Origin: Blasia pusilla | Taxonomy: Eukaryota; Marchantiophyta; Marchantiopsida; Blasiales | DNA length: 64,000 nt | Direction: 5' to 3' | Assembly (NCBI GenBank): GCA_050084515.1 | Contig: CM114275.1 | Location: forward strand, 25,916,001 to 25,980,000 | In this document: positions 1 through 9,913 of the stretch, piece after piece | Layout: every line of letters starts with the position of its first letter | Position numbering within the stretch: the first letter of the stretch is position 1 | Notes under the pieces: model-generated | Database searches by the model: none | What the model was told of the DNA's origin: nothing | Seen by the model: the letters and a program-made list of their open reading frames with translations, nothing else | Made by a program: the position numbers and the translations under genes

Positions 1-1800
1 CTAAGGTAAAAAAAAATAGAAAGGAAGTATTTTTCAAGAGGAAAAAGAGTACAAAAATTTCTGAAAAAAAGAAGAAGGATAAATCATTATAATTTTATTT
101 TATATATATATAGATAAAAAAATTCTCTAAAAAGAAAAAAAAACCAATAATTATTTTCTAGTTTAATTTTTTTAAATAATAACGGTAAACCCTAACGACT
201 CACTAATGACCTTTGTTTTGGAGGTTCAATTTTGTCACCTGGGCCCAATCTGGGAAGATATAACGGCCCAGATTGATCTAATCTTAGGGTTATAGCAACG
301 ATCCAACGGTAACCGTCCTTAGGGTTTCCGCCACTTTTCCAGGCTTGCCATTGCTGCTACCCATCATTCCTTACTTACCCCCTCATTTCTCATCACTCCT
401 CCCTTCACTTCTCATCATTCCTTGTTTCCCCTTTCACTCTCCGCAATCGAGCCCGCTCTTTCGCGTCGTCCCTGCTCATGACTCCATCGCGGCTATGGTG
501 CTCTCCCCTCTCCCACGGTTGTGGCAGCCGCATCTACTCTTTGCATCCGTGGCTGCTCTCCCATCGCTCGTGGCTACGGTAGCCTTGTCTTCCCTTCCCC
601 GCAGCTATGGCAGCCGCGGTTTAGGGTTGCTCTCACGCAGCACATTTGAGTGGAGTTCAATTCCTCTAGAAAATGCACTCTGTATCTCTCTTTTCGATCC
701 ACCCGTGTGGCATAGATCTCATTTCTTCTATATTTCCCACCCTGATGCAGCTTTATCCTCCTAGCAACGGTGCTTTGCTCTCTCCCGTGCACTTGTGCAT
801 TTTTTGTACTAAGCTCTAGGATTGATCAAGCATTTGGCTTCTTTTGCATCTTGCTTGACACTCACATGGGTTTTTGTGAACTCTCATAAAGAGTTTCAGG
901 GTAGCGATATATAAGGCTAGCAGCATAGTCCCTCAATTTGAGAGAAAGAGATTGTACATTCATGCATGTTGTGATATTTATCCATGTTTACATACTGCCA
1001 GTAAAGAGAGATTTCCGCAAAGAATATTGTATATAGGTTACAATATCCAATACATGTTCAAGGAGTCAAAATATCGAGGACCCCTAATTCTGATTTCAAA
1101 TCAGAAGTTCAACTTTAAGTTGTACACATTGTCGCTTTTGAACTACTTTCTTGTCTATTTTCCGAGCTCTTTGGGAACACTTGGGCTTGACTTGGTGGCC
1201 TTTACGCCCAAAGATGGGGCTCTATTAGTCGGGGAACAATCATCCTGTGCCATATTTCTAGCAGAGGTACTATGTAGTTCCTTTGAAGAACTCTTGACTC
1301 TTGCTTCAGTCTTGCGTACGGGTCTCCTCAAGTGATATTGAGGAGTCCCTTCTAACTCTTGATTGAATTCCTTGGATATTCCAAGCTCCTCAATAGGCTC
1401 TGGGAAGTACCCTCTTTCTGATCCCTCTAGAATATTCGAATAAGTGAGAGAGTCGCTTCGTGCATCTCCAAAGTCTGGACTATCTGAAAGACATAACTTG
1501 TCACCCCAAGTTGGGCTTTCCACCATTGAGGACTTTCTCTTTTCTTCATGCATTTTTTACTAGCTTGAGGGTAAAGCTTACTGATGCATTTTCCATACTC
1601 CAATGTTAAGCTAGCATTTTCTTAATGTTTCATATTAGACTTATTCATGTTATAGAATAATCTATCATAGTTCACTCTTAGTTACTGTAAGACTAGCTTG
1701 TTAGTGGGACAACTCCAATCTTCTAAATCTTTTAAAAAAAAACTCACTACCGTTCACACATACTATTAAAAAACTCTTTTTGACACTAAAGCTCAAAACA
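1..1800. other. AT-rich flank, no supported gene
   Basis: Two open frames are present: 139 codons on the plus strand (345-764) and 132 codons on the minus strand (1155-1553). The plus-strand frame is pyrimidine-rich, low in complexity and resembles no family I know. The minus-strand frame has a hydrophilic product that could be the linker of a copia-type polyprotein, but no catalytic motif is visible. I do not call either a gene. Confidence 0.4.
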
Positions 1801-1814
1801 CCATTTATAAGCAA

Positions 1815-2400
1815 ATATAGTCATTTAAATGCAACAACTTCATCAATATGTCTCGTCCATGTTTTATGACTAAAATAGATCAATCATTTAAATATTGAAA
1901 ATTCATCATTATGACTTGGTCATATTTTATGACTCGTATATACAGTCATTTATCCATACTAAACTCATCAATAGGACTTGGTCATATTTTATGACTCATC
2001 CACATTTAGTCATTTAGACAAACTAGAGTGATCACTATCACTCGATATAAACTTTTTCCCCAATAATCTCCAGTCATTAAGATAGATTAAGGTGATCAAT
2101 ATTACTCAGTATAAACTTATGACTTAATAATCTCAAGTCATTTAGACAAATTAAGGTGATCAATATGACTCAGTAGAATCTTCCGATTCAATCATCTCAA
2201 GTAATTTTGACAATTTAAATTGATCAATATGACTGAATTGTATGGTATGACTCAGTCATATCCAGTTATTTAATCAAGTTACAATAATCAGTATGACTGA
2301 GTCATGCTTCATGACTCAGTCATATACATAAGTGAATTTATGAATATGACTTAGTCAAACTTCATAACCACGCGTCCACACATACCTCGTTCACTTTATG
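1815..2400. repeat. ~63-bp degenerate tandem repeat rich in TGACT motifs
   Basis: About nine diverged units of roughly 60-65 bp follow one another. Each has a core like GATCAATATGACTCAGT followed by a phrase like TTTATGACTCA or TCATTTAGACAAATTAAG. Cores begin near 1831, 1904, 1966, 2030, 2094, 2158, 2221, 2289 and 2342. Many cores contain TGACTCA or its complement TGAGTCA, and similar TGACT words continue to about 2630. The array ends just upstream of the retrotransposon gag, so it could be part of that element's 5' region or an independent minisatellite. Confidence 0.65.
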
Positions 2401-2769
2401 TAACTGCTGTGTCACATGTTGACACACATGGAAATCATCTCATATGACTATGGTTTCACACGTGCAATGGCTTGATGACGTGTTAGTCATATAACAAAAT
2501 GAATCCGTGAGTCATCTCTAAAGGACTCTAGTCGTGACATGGTACATGACTAGGCTTTTGTGACTCCATGAGTCACCAGTCATGGCGAGTCATTTATGGT
2601 TATATATGACTAAAATAAGTCATATGAGCCAATTATTAAAACCATTATTTGTTCTAGTGCGCACAACACACGTCTCAATGAGAGAGTGTAGATTGAGTGC
2701 CGCATGTTTAGTTTGAGTGATTGAGGGATTACTCGCAAGATTTAGAGTGATCTTGTGAGAGGGGCACAA

Positions 2770-4126
2770 GGGCCATCACGGCGTCCTTTTGGGATTTTGA
2801 GAGGCGAGGTAGTGGACCTGAGAGTAGCTCTGGAGGGTTTACCCGAAGAGGTGCGAGGTTTAGAGGGTCTCCACGTGAGAGACCACCTCGATCTCCTTCT
2901 GTGTCATCTTCAAACGAGGGGGAGCGTATAGAGGTGTGTGTTAGTGATCCAGTGTACACATTGAGTGGTCCTACCAATTGGGCGTACGAGATGGACGACC
3001 GGGGTAGAGGATTGCGTAGGTTTTCGGGTGCTGTAGGCACTATAGAGCTACACCACTTCATTGCGGAGTTTATGGGTTGGTGTGACTCACAGCAGGCTAG
3101 GAACTCTAGAGAGTTCAACCCGTTTACACCATGGAACGGTATATTCCAGCATTTAGATGGGGCGCCAATGGACGATTATCATGAGTTCTTCCACAGATAT
3201 GCCCAGGAGATTGAGGCATGGCGACTCTACTACGACCCACACTATGTGTCATGGACGGAGCCGTTCCCAGATGAGGAGGAAGAGTCAGGAGAGACTACTT
3301 CCTCTTCTAGTAGTGATGTTTTAGGAGGGGTCACTCGCACTAGACCAGTTGCACCGTCTAGTCGGGTTTGTCCCAGGTTCAACCTCGTGGTTGAGTTCTT
3401 CGCTGAGTTGAGGGTGAGCTACCAAGGGGTACATACGGAGAAGTTGCGGAGCATCCTCGACTTCCAGAGGCGCCTGGGTGAGAGTTTGCGTGAGGCTTAC
3501 ACTCGCTTGCGCCGGTTGATCAACGTCACTCAGGGGGTGACAAAGGCTCAGGCTATCCAGTCATGGTACGCAATGTTGGACCGGACCCTGCGAACACGAG
3601 TACATGAGGGGGTTCTTATGAACACCTCCCCTATGGTGCTGCACCAAGAGGTTCTTAGTGTGATTATTGTCAGAGGTATGGTCATACATGCGCCAGGTGT
3701 TTTAGTTTACGTTCTAAGTTACGTCCGGACGGGGGCCCAGAGAGGGCACCAAAGCGAGTAGCTGGTCCGGGTGGTCCTAGAGATCGTGTACCAGGTGGTC
3801 TCATGGGGGGACGAGGAGCTGGAGTTGCCCAACAGGGTGGTGGAGCTGCCCGTGGAGGAGGTAGAGTACCACCACCTAGACGCGCCGAGGGAGATGCCGT
3901 ACATGAGGATTGGATGGCTGCTCAAATACAGAAGCTACAGGAGAAAATTTCCACTATGGCATTGAGGTTACCCGATGCCAGATCCATGGCGTCGACATTA
4001 TATGGAGCAACCACAGATATGGAGGATCCTAGTTGGATGTGGGCGGTTGCCAAGATGGAGGCCGCCGCTGTTGTGACGTGTGGAGTAGCCGAAGAGTTGG
4101 ATCCACAACGAGGGGAAGCCAGAAAA
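2770..4126 (+). pseudogene. gag of the methyltransferase-bearing gypsy element
   Basis: The product is the capsid/nucleocapsid polyprotein that packages element RNA. The main frame is open through 3761, and the part upstream of the Met at 2901 is also open and Arg/Ser-rich, as gag N-termini often are. The capsid-like core holds HLDGAPMDDYHEFFHRY and EIEAWRLYYDPHYV, then a FxRRLGESLREAYTRLRRL segment typical of Ty3 gag. The frame changes just before 3659; the new frame encodes CDYCQRYGHTCARC (3659-3700), an exact C-x2-C-x4-H-x4-C zinc knuckle, followed by a Gly/Arg-rich tail and a helical stretch ending at a stop near 4127. A -1/+1 shift here could be programmed or mutational; a TAG immediately precedes the knuckle in its own frame. 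Confidence 0.8.
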
Positions 4127-4243
4127 TAGACTAAGGTTCCTCAGTCTTTCACATTTTCCGAAGCGATGAGGACCCAATCGATGGGTCCTCATCAAAGTTC
4201 CTAGAGCGTTGGTGATGTTGTTGGTGTGTAGGCAGGGAGGGCA

Positions 4244-5082
4244 ATGGGAGAAGCGAGTGTAACAACTCCTATTTTTTATGCTCATGAGGGGCATGTGTCG
4301 AGCACGTTGTTGGGGGCGGCCACAGTTGTGTACCGCACTCCTTTATTTTTTGCTTGCGATGTTATGACGTTGGAGGGTACGCCCGCCGAGGCTTTTCGGC
4401 TGGCCGCTTCACTATGTGACCACGGAGTTGGAGTTCCTCCATCACGTTCGGAGGTGATTGCAAAGGAGGTGATGGACATGCCCTTGGAGCGGATGCTCAG
4501 GCCGTCCACGTCAGATTCATGGCAGGCTGCGGCTGCTAGGATGGCGGAGATGCCCGCTAGACCCGCGATAAAGCATGCCATGGCTTCTCTTGGTGTTGTG
4601 TTGCTGGATAACCAAGGAGAGGTCTTCCAGTTAGTGAGTCCCAGAGTTAGAGCTTTTAGTCGGCAGCTCGTCTTGTTGGATTCAAGAGCGCAACCCCTGA
4701 TGTTGGGAAAACGTCATTAAGAGGATTGGGCTTGACGAGAGCCGATGTGGAGTGTTGTCCATTCCGGATACAGACATCCTTGGGTGGAGCGAGTACCACA
4801 TAGTATATCACCCGACAGGAGGTCGTGGTGAGGATTCGCCCGAGACATCCTACAGTTGAGTCTGTGGTGCAAGCCAAGGCGATAGTGATTGATGTAGAGT
4901 CCTACGACGTCTTGGTTGGTGGAGCAGTGTTATACCCGATGGAGTTTTCCATGGATTATTGGGAGGAGTCAGCGTCCTACAGACCAGGATGGCAGTCAGG
5001 TGATGGGCGCCTTAGCTCATTACCCGTTCGATTCACAAGTGCAGTGATCAAGCAATGGCCAAGAGAGATGGCGACTTAGCAA
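4244..5082 (+). pseudogene. Retropepsin-like protease region of the gypsy element
   Basis: This segment precedes the methyltransferase and occupies the protease position. The frame from 4244 ends with LVLLDSRAQPLMLGK (about 4665-4710). This matches the retropepsin active-site pattern LLDSGA followed by a hydrophobic run, but Gly is replaced by Arg; a single G-to-A change gives this. The frame then shifts, and the downstream part reads AIVIDVESYDVLVGGAVLYP (about 4870-4940), matching the second half of retropepsins, where a hydrophobic strand precedes the flap end. A conserved-looking hydrophobic tail follows to about 5080. The first 140 codons have no recognised domain and may be a gag-protease linker. 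Function is lost in this copy. Confidence 0.65.
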
Positions 5083-6345
5083 CATTTAGCAATGCCATCA
5101 CTTGGCCTAGTGATTTGATTGAGAGACATGTCCATGCAGAGGATACTCCCGTTCCTGACATTTCTATGGAGAGGAGTGTTATGGTAGCCGCATCATTCCG
5201 TGGAGGAGAGGTGCCACTGTGGGGCTCGACTGAGGAGCTTCGAGGATTGGCTGATGAGCACATGCAGATCGCGTGGAGCGAGGCGTTTGCACCGGAGCGT
5301 GACAGGCATGAGAAACCCGACGTAGCAGGGAGTGCTATGATGACATCGTTGGATACCACACCCATTGTGTGGTGTATCCCGAAGGAGGGTATTCGAGTGT
5401 TAGATCTCTTTGGAGGGATTAGCACCGGGTTAGCTATTGTTTTGCACGCAAGAGTGCGAGTACAGTAGTACCTCTATGTGGAGAGTGATGATGTTGTGAG
5501 GCGCGTCTCACTACAACATGTGGCACAGTTACGCCTACGTTTTCCCGACTTATTGTCTGCGTCCGCGGTACATGGGTACCAAAGTTCCCTACTGAGGGAT
5601 ATTTTGCTGCTGGGGGCGCACGACTTAGAGCGGGTAGGAACCATTGATTTGGTCATTTCCGGTTGGCCATGTCAGGGCCAATCGAGTGTTGGACGATGCA
5701 ATGGGTTGGTTGACACACAGTCCATGTAGTTTTGGGAGATGTTGAGGGTCTTACGGCATTGCAGGAGCACCAGTCTTGTTCTCAAGCCTACATTTTGGAG
5801 AATGTGCCGATCTTAGGAGACTCTTGGTCACGGATGGTGACAAGTGCTCAACACGTGCGTGCCTGGATCGGCCCAAAAGTGTTCTTGGATGCCGCGAGTG
5901 TAGGTTCTAGAGCCCATTGCCCACGTCTATGGTGGACCAACTTGGTGCCTCATGCGGTGTTATGGAGGGCGTATGCGAGAGCAGAGCGCCCTTTCCATTT
6001 GTTAGTGGATTCCATTCTGGAAGCAGGTCTTCAATCACAAGTAGTGAGGCATGATGATTGACGACCGTTGACTATGGTCAACAGGGTAGGCACGCCGCAT
6101 GCAGCCTTGCCCCCGTTTGTGAGTTTTCCTACTTCCTATGTATACAAGGAGGCCGATCCTGGCTTGGTTTGGGATGACCAGATTCAGCGGTTGGTGGAGC
6201 CCAATGCCAACAAGAGAGAGCGAGCGATGGGATATCCCACTAGAGTGACGGGAGTACGGTTAGTGTTAGAGGCATCACGACGCCATGTCTTGGGTCAGGC
6301 AATGGACCTAAACTTCTTGACATGGATCCTCAGCTTGGAAGTGGC
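5055..6345 (+). pseudogene. C5-DNA (cytosine) methyltransferase domain inside the gypsy polyprotein
   Basis: Cytosine-5 methyltransferases transfer a methyl group from S-adenosylmethionine to DNA cytosine. Motifs appear in canonical, unpermuted order, so this is not the rearranged plant DRM type. Motif I is VLDLFGGISTGL (about 5395-5432). A VESDD segment follows, then catalytic motif IV LVISGWPCQGQS with the Pro-Cys intact (about 5650-5688). Motif VI is YILENVP (about 5790-5812) and motif VIII is SRAHCPRLWWTNL (about 5907-5945). Motif IX-like ERAMGYPTRVTG (about 6215-6252) and motif X-like HVLGQAMDLNF (about 6283-6317) complete it. In-frame TAG codons at 5466-5468 and 5727-5729, a frameshift near 5757 and a TGA at 6059-6061 break it. 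About 110 codons upstream (from 5055) are an unrecognised linker. It lies between protease and RT. Confidence 0.85.
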
Positions 6346-6560
6346 TGAGCAGTGTCCTATGAGATTGCGACAGATTACAGCGGTTACGTTGGTGAGCCCT
6401 ATGCCTACCGAGACGGTGGAGGCAGTGGCTGGGGGCGAGACCCGAGGAGATCTACACACCAGGGGAGATCGGGAGAGACACCTTTGGACTTCTTGGGATG
6501 TTTTGCAGGTACGCTAGGAGATGATAGCCACAACATTGAGCGTGGTTACGGGCACTACAC
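6346..6560 (+). other. Linker between methyltransferase and reverse transcriptase
   Basis: The methyltransferase frame runs on to a stop at 6517 with Gly/Arg-rich, low-complexity product, and another frame overlaps to 6672. The RT frame takes over at about 6561. No domain is recognised. Confidence 0.4.
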
Positions 6561-7511
6561 GTGGAGGAGATCAGAGTTTGCAATTGGATGCAGGAGAGCG
6601 GCCGAGTGTTATTTTTTGAGATGGGGTTGTACCATAGCAACCACCAATACCCCCAGGAGAGCCCTACCGTAGTCACAATGGAGACTTGGGAGCCAGATAT
6701 GGGCCCTAAGTTGATAGGAGGAGAGCGGCGCCAGATACATCAGTTCCTCAAGAGTTATAGGAGTTGCTTTGCATTTAGCATGGAGGATTTCGATACGCTG
6801 AAGGGACCAAGGATCCGCATAGATTTGTCGAGTGATACGTCGATCTTCCGACGACCCTACAGGTACAGTGATATGGAGAAGGCTTTGATTCAGAGTAGGA
6901 GCCATGACTTGGTCGGAGCAAGACTAGTAGAGATGTCGCATGGGAAGTATGCATCTGCCATTGTCATGCCCGCCAAGAAGGATGTGCTTGGCAACTGGAC
7001 GGATAGGCGGATGTGTGGGGATTACCGACCTATCAATCAGCAGAAAAAGTCCAATAGGTATGCCATCCCCACCCCTGAGGAGATCTTTGATACAATTGGT
7101 CACGCAAAGGTCTTCAGTTCATTGGATTTGCGAGGTGGATACCATCAGCTGCCTATCAAATTGGAGGACAGGCAGAAGATGGCATTTTGGGGCATCGATC
7201 CTCACGGGAAGGATTGTTTGTACCAATGGCGGTTCTTACCATTTGGGTTAAAGAACGCCCGGGCTGATTTTCAGAGGGTCATGGATAGGATCTTGGCTGG
7301 TCTAGATTTTGCTAGGTGTTATATTGATGACATCGTAGTCTTTAGCGCCACGGTTGAGGAGCATGAGCGACATCTAGAGGAGGTGTTTCGACGATTGCAA
7401 TTACATGGGCTGAAGCTACATCCAGGCAAGTGCAAGTTCTTTTACGACCAGATTGAGAACTTGAATCATACGATATATCCAAGGGGCCTTGGTGTCAGCA
7501 GACGAAGGTAG
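6561..7511 (+). pseudogene. Reverse transcriptase of the methyltransferase-bearing gypsy element
   Basis: This 316-codon frame is the best preserved part of the element and has no internal stop. It copies element RNA into DNA. Visible RT landmarks in order are SAIVMPAKKD, RMCGDYRPIN, SLDLRGGYHQLPI, FLPFGLKNA and the catalytic CYIDDIVVF (about 7318-7344), followed by the Ty3-type KCKFF thumb segment. All three catalytic aspartates (SLDLR and YIDD) are present. The pattern DYRxIN with SLDLRxGYHQ and YIDD is diagnostic of Ty3/gypsy. The frame breaks after 7490, where the next segment is read in a different frame. Confidence 0.92.
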
Positions 7512-8196
7512 AGGCTATCTCACGCATTCCACGCCCTACAGATGTAAGCCATGTTCGCGCATTCATGGGATTGGCGAACTTCTATTGGCAGTACGTCAAG
7601 GGATTCAGTTCGATTACGAAGTCGCTAACCTTGTTGACCAAGGTGGATCACGAGTGGCACTGGGGGGATGAGCAGGAGTAAGCATTTCAGTTGCTCAAGA
7701 ACAGGTTGACGTCTGTCCCATCTTGAGGAGACCGATCACGGGGCGTCCTTTCCAGTTGCACACAGATTGGAGCATATTGGGGCTTGGAGCGGTGCTCACC
7801 CAGCATGCTGATGAGGGTAGAGAGTTTGTGGTGGCTTACGCTAGCCGCTCGAACAACGCTACAGAGGCAAAGTAAAGCTTGTATGAGGGTGAGTGCTTGG
7901 CTAGGGTGTGGGCTATCCTGCATTTCAGGTGTTACTTATTCGGCAACCCCTTTACCATCATCACTGATCATCAACCACTAAAGTGGTTGATGGAGTCCGA
8001 AAAGCTTACAAGAAAGCTTGCGAGATGGGCTCCGTTGTTGCAGGAGTATGATTTTCAGGTGGTACATAGACCTAGGATGCTCAACCAGGATTCATATGGG
8101 TTGAGTCGTAACCCATGCTCAAGTCAGCGAGCTGCAATTGGAGCTCGATGGCATGGAGAGAGTGATGAGGAGTCAAATGGCACGCGTCAGCCTATT
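7512..8196 (+). pseudogene. RNase H region of the gypsy element
   Basis: The region contains LGAVLTQHADEGREFVVAYA (about 7783-7843), the first RNase H strand pair in Ty3 elements, and then EGECLARVWAILHFR, ITDHQPLKWLM and a tail ending VVHRPRMLNQDSYGLSR (about 8058-8112), which matches the usual HxPGxxNxxADALSR. A TAA at about 7873-7875 interrupts it in frame, and the preceding connection segment after RT is shifted. It would remove RNA from the RNA-DNA hybrid during reverse transcription. In the terminal motif the usual Ala-Asp-x-Leu-Ser is Ser-Tyr-Gly-Leu-Ser, so this copy has also lost conserved residues. Confidence 0.8.
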
Positions 8197-8225
8197 TAGG
8201 CATGTTGGCTATGGAGAGCTAGAGT

Positions 8226-9585
8226 GTGGAGACTTCGATGGCGAGGTCTAGTGGAGAGTCCTTGGATCCCAAGGCCAGTGAGGAGATGACAGGTGGCCGA
8301 GATATTCATGATGATAGAGTAGTCTTGGAGTACCTTCGTACTGGCAACGTTGCGAGTACCGTGGGTGCTACAGAGCGGGATCGGATCCTACAGCGGGCCA
8401 GACAATTCCGTTGGGAGGGGACACATATTTTAAGGGTTTGGGAGGATGGCAGAGTACGCGTAGTGCCGCATCCTTTGCAAAGAGCACGACTAGTGCAACA
8501 TGCCCACGAGGAGTTGGATCACTTTGGGTGAAGCAGACGTACAACTTGCTCCAGATTCAGTATTGGTAACGAGGCATGCAGACTGACGTTCAGTAGTTTG
8601 TTGTCAGGAGCATGGTGTGTGATCGGGTCCGAGCATTGTTCAATGCTCCGAATCCACAATTGCATCCATTACCGATCATGGGCTTAGGGTATAGATGGAG
8701 TTTGTATTTTGCAGGACCTTTGCCTCTGACGGAGCGTCACAATCGTTATGTGTTGGTGATGGTCGAGCACTTCTCGAAGTGGATCGAGTTGGTTGCATTT
8801 CCCGACAATGCGAATGAGGGAGTAGCTTATGTCTTCCTTGATAGAGTAATGAGTCATTATGGCGCACCGGCTGAGGTGTTGACAGACCAGGGTACCGAGT
8901 TTCATGGTGAGTTCTAGGCCTTGATTGACCACCGCACGACTTCGCGAGATCATCCTGAGGCGGATGGATTAGCGGAGAGAGTTGTGCAAACGGTGAAGAG
9001 GAGTTTACGCAAGAATGGCTTGTAGAGCTGTCACCTAGGAGATTGGGACCTCGAGTTGCCGCGATTGGCGATGGGATACAGATTCAGCAGGCCAGCAGCC
9101 TTAGCGTCGTTTTCACCGTACTTGCTACTTTATGGCCGAGAGCCTGATTTACCTGCGGCCATTCGTCGAGATGCTGGTGAGGTGTTGGACCTTGATGACC
9201 TAGATGTATGGATGCGAGCATGTTCTCAGAGGGCTAAGTTGTTTTGGAGAGTGATGCCCATGGCGTTTGAGAACTTGGCGATTGCGTAGCATCGGGATAC
9301 GTTGAGGTATGCGACCATTCGGGGTGGTGGTTATCGACCAACTATCCGGAGGTTCCATCAGGGAGATTATATCTACTTGCAGCAGACGGCACCGACGATG
9401 TTGGATGTGACTATAGGGTGCACTATCCTGAGAGTGCGTGACGTTTTGCCATCCGGTATTCTCTTGCTGGAGGGACGCGTTGATATGGTATGGATGGACC
9501 ATGTGCGAAATTGTGCGCCATGTCACCTTCCTAACATTGATGGTACAGTAGATCCGAGCTCATCAGTAGTTCTTGCAGGCTTGCG
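8226..9585 (+). pseudogene. Integrase of the gypsy element
   Basis: Integrase inserts the cDNA copy. An HHCC-type N-terminal part ends LVQHAHEELDHFG (about 8490-8530) and is then broken by TGA. The catalytic core includes YVLVMVEHFSKWIEL (about 8746-8791), EVLTDQGTEFHGEF (about 8873-8917) and HPEADGLAERVVQTVKR (about 8951-9000). The second Asp and the Glu of the DDE triad are present; the first position reads Glu (VMVEHFSKW) where most integrases have Asp. In-frame TAGs lie at 8915-8920, 9022-9027 and 9286-9291. Further on, RxHQGDYIYLQQ (about 9353-9388) is the Ty3 GPY-like end, and the chain then runs into the PHD finger instead of a chromodomain. Confidence 0.82.
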
Positions 9586-9726
9586 TTGTATGTTGTGTGG
9601 TTCTGCTCGTGGAGCGGCCACGATGCTAGTCTGTGATGGATGTTTGAGAGGTTGGCATATGGCATGTCTAACGCCACCTCTCACTAGGGTTCTGGGGGAC
9701 GATGGATGTGTCCCAGATGTACATAG
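9586..9726 (+). pseudogene. C-terminal PHD finger of the gypsy polyprotein
   Basis: PHD fingers are zinc-binding readers of histone H3 tails. The sequence encodes CMLC starting at 9597, then CDGC, a His four residues on and Cys two residues after that (ML-VCDGCLRGWHMACLTPPL). This is the first six ligands of a Cys4-His-Cys3 PHD finger with usual spacing. The last ligand pair is in the next frame: RWMCPRCT then TAG at 9724-9726, including the Trp two residues before the Cys that is typical of PHD fingers. A one-base frameshift between about 9690 and 9700 therefore separates the halves. It replaces the chromodomain found in many plant gypsy integrases, and I infer a role in targeting integration to marked chromatin. 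Confidence 0.8.
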
Positions 9727-9913
9727 AGGAGATACTAGGTAGGTTTTGATTCCGACTTTTTCTGTGACATGGATGACAAGAAGGCGACTAACGATGGGGC
9801 CACATGAGCACCCAGCCTTTTTGCTCTTAGCGTCCTAGAGATATATGTCGTGGTAGGTAGGGATAGATGGCTATCTGGAGTTAGAGGGACCTAACCACCA
9901 GCTAGGGGGCGAT
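9727..9913 (+). other. 3' untranslated part and polypurine tract of the gypsy element
   Basis: No open frame of note is present. The stretch ends with GCTAGGGGGCGAT, which lies immediately before the inferred LTR start and is the likely primer for plus-strand DNA synthesis. Confidence 0.5.

Noticed and set aside
345-764. 139-codon plus-strand open frame
   Set aside because: The product is low-complexity Ser/Leu/Pro-rich with no domain, and the DNA is pyrimidine-biased, which keeps frames open by chance.
1155-1553. copia polyprotein fragment
   Set aside because: The hydrophilic product has a linker-like look but no conserved motif, so I could not support the call.
5055-6345. A host methyltransferase gene with a retroelement inserted beside it
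   Set aside because: There are no introns, it lies in the same orientation and order between protease and RT, and shows the same decay as the flanks. An element-borne domain is simpler.
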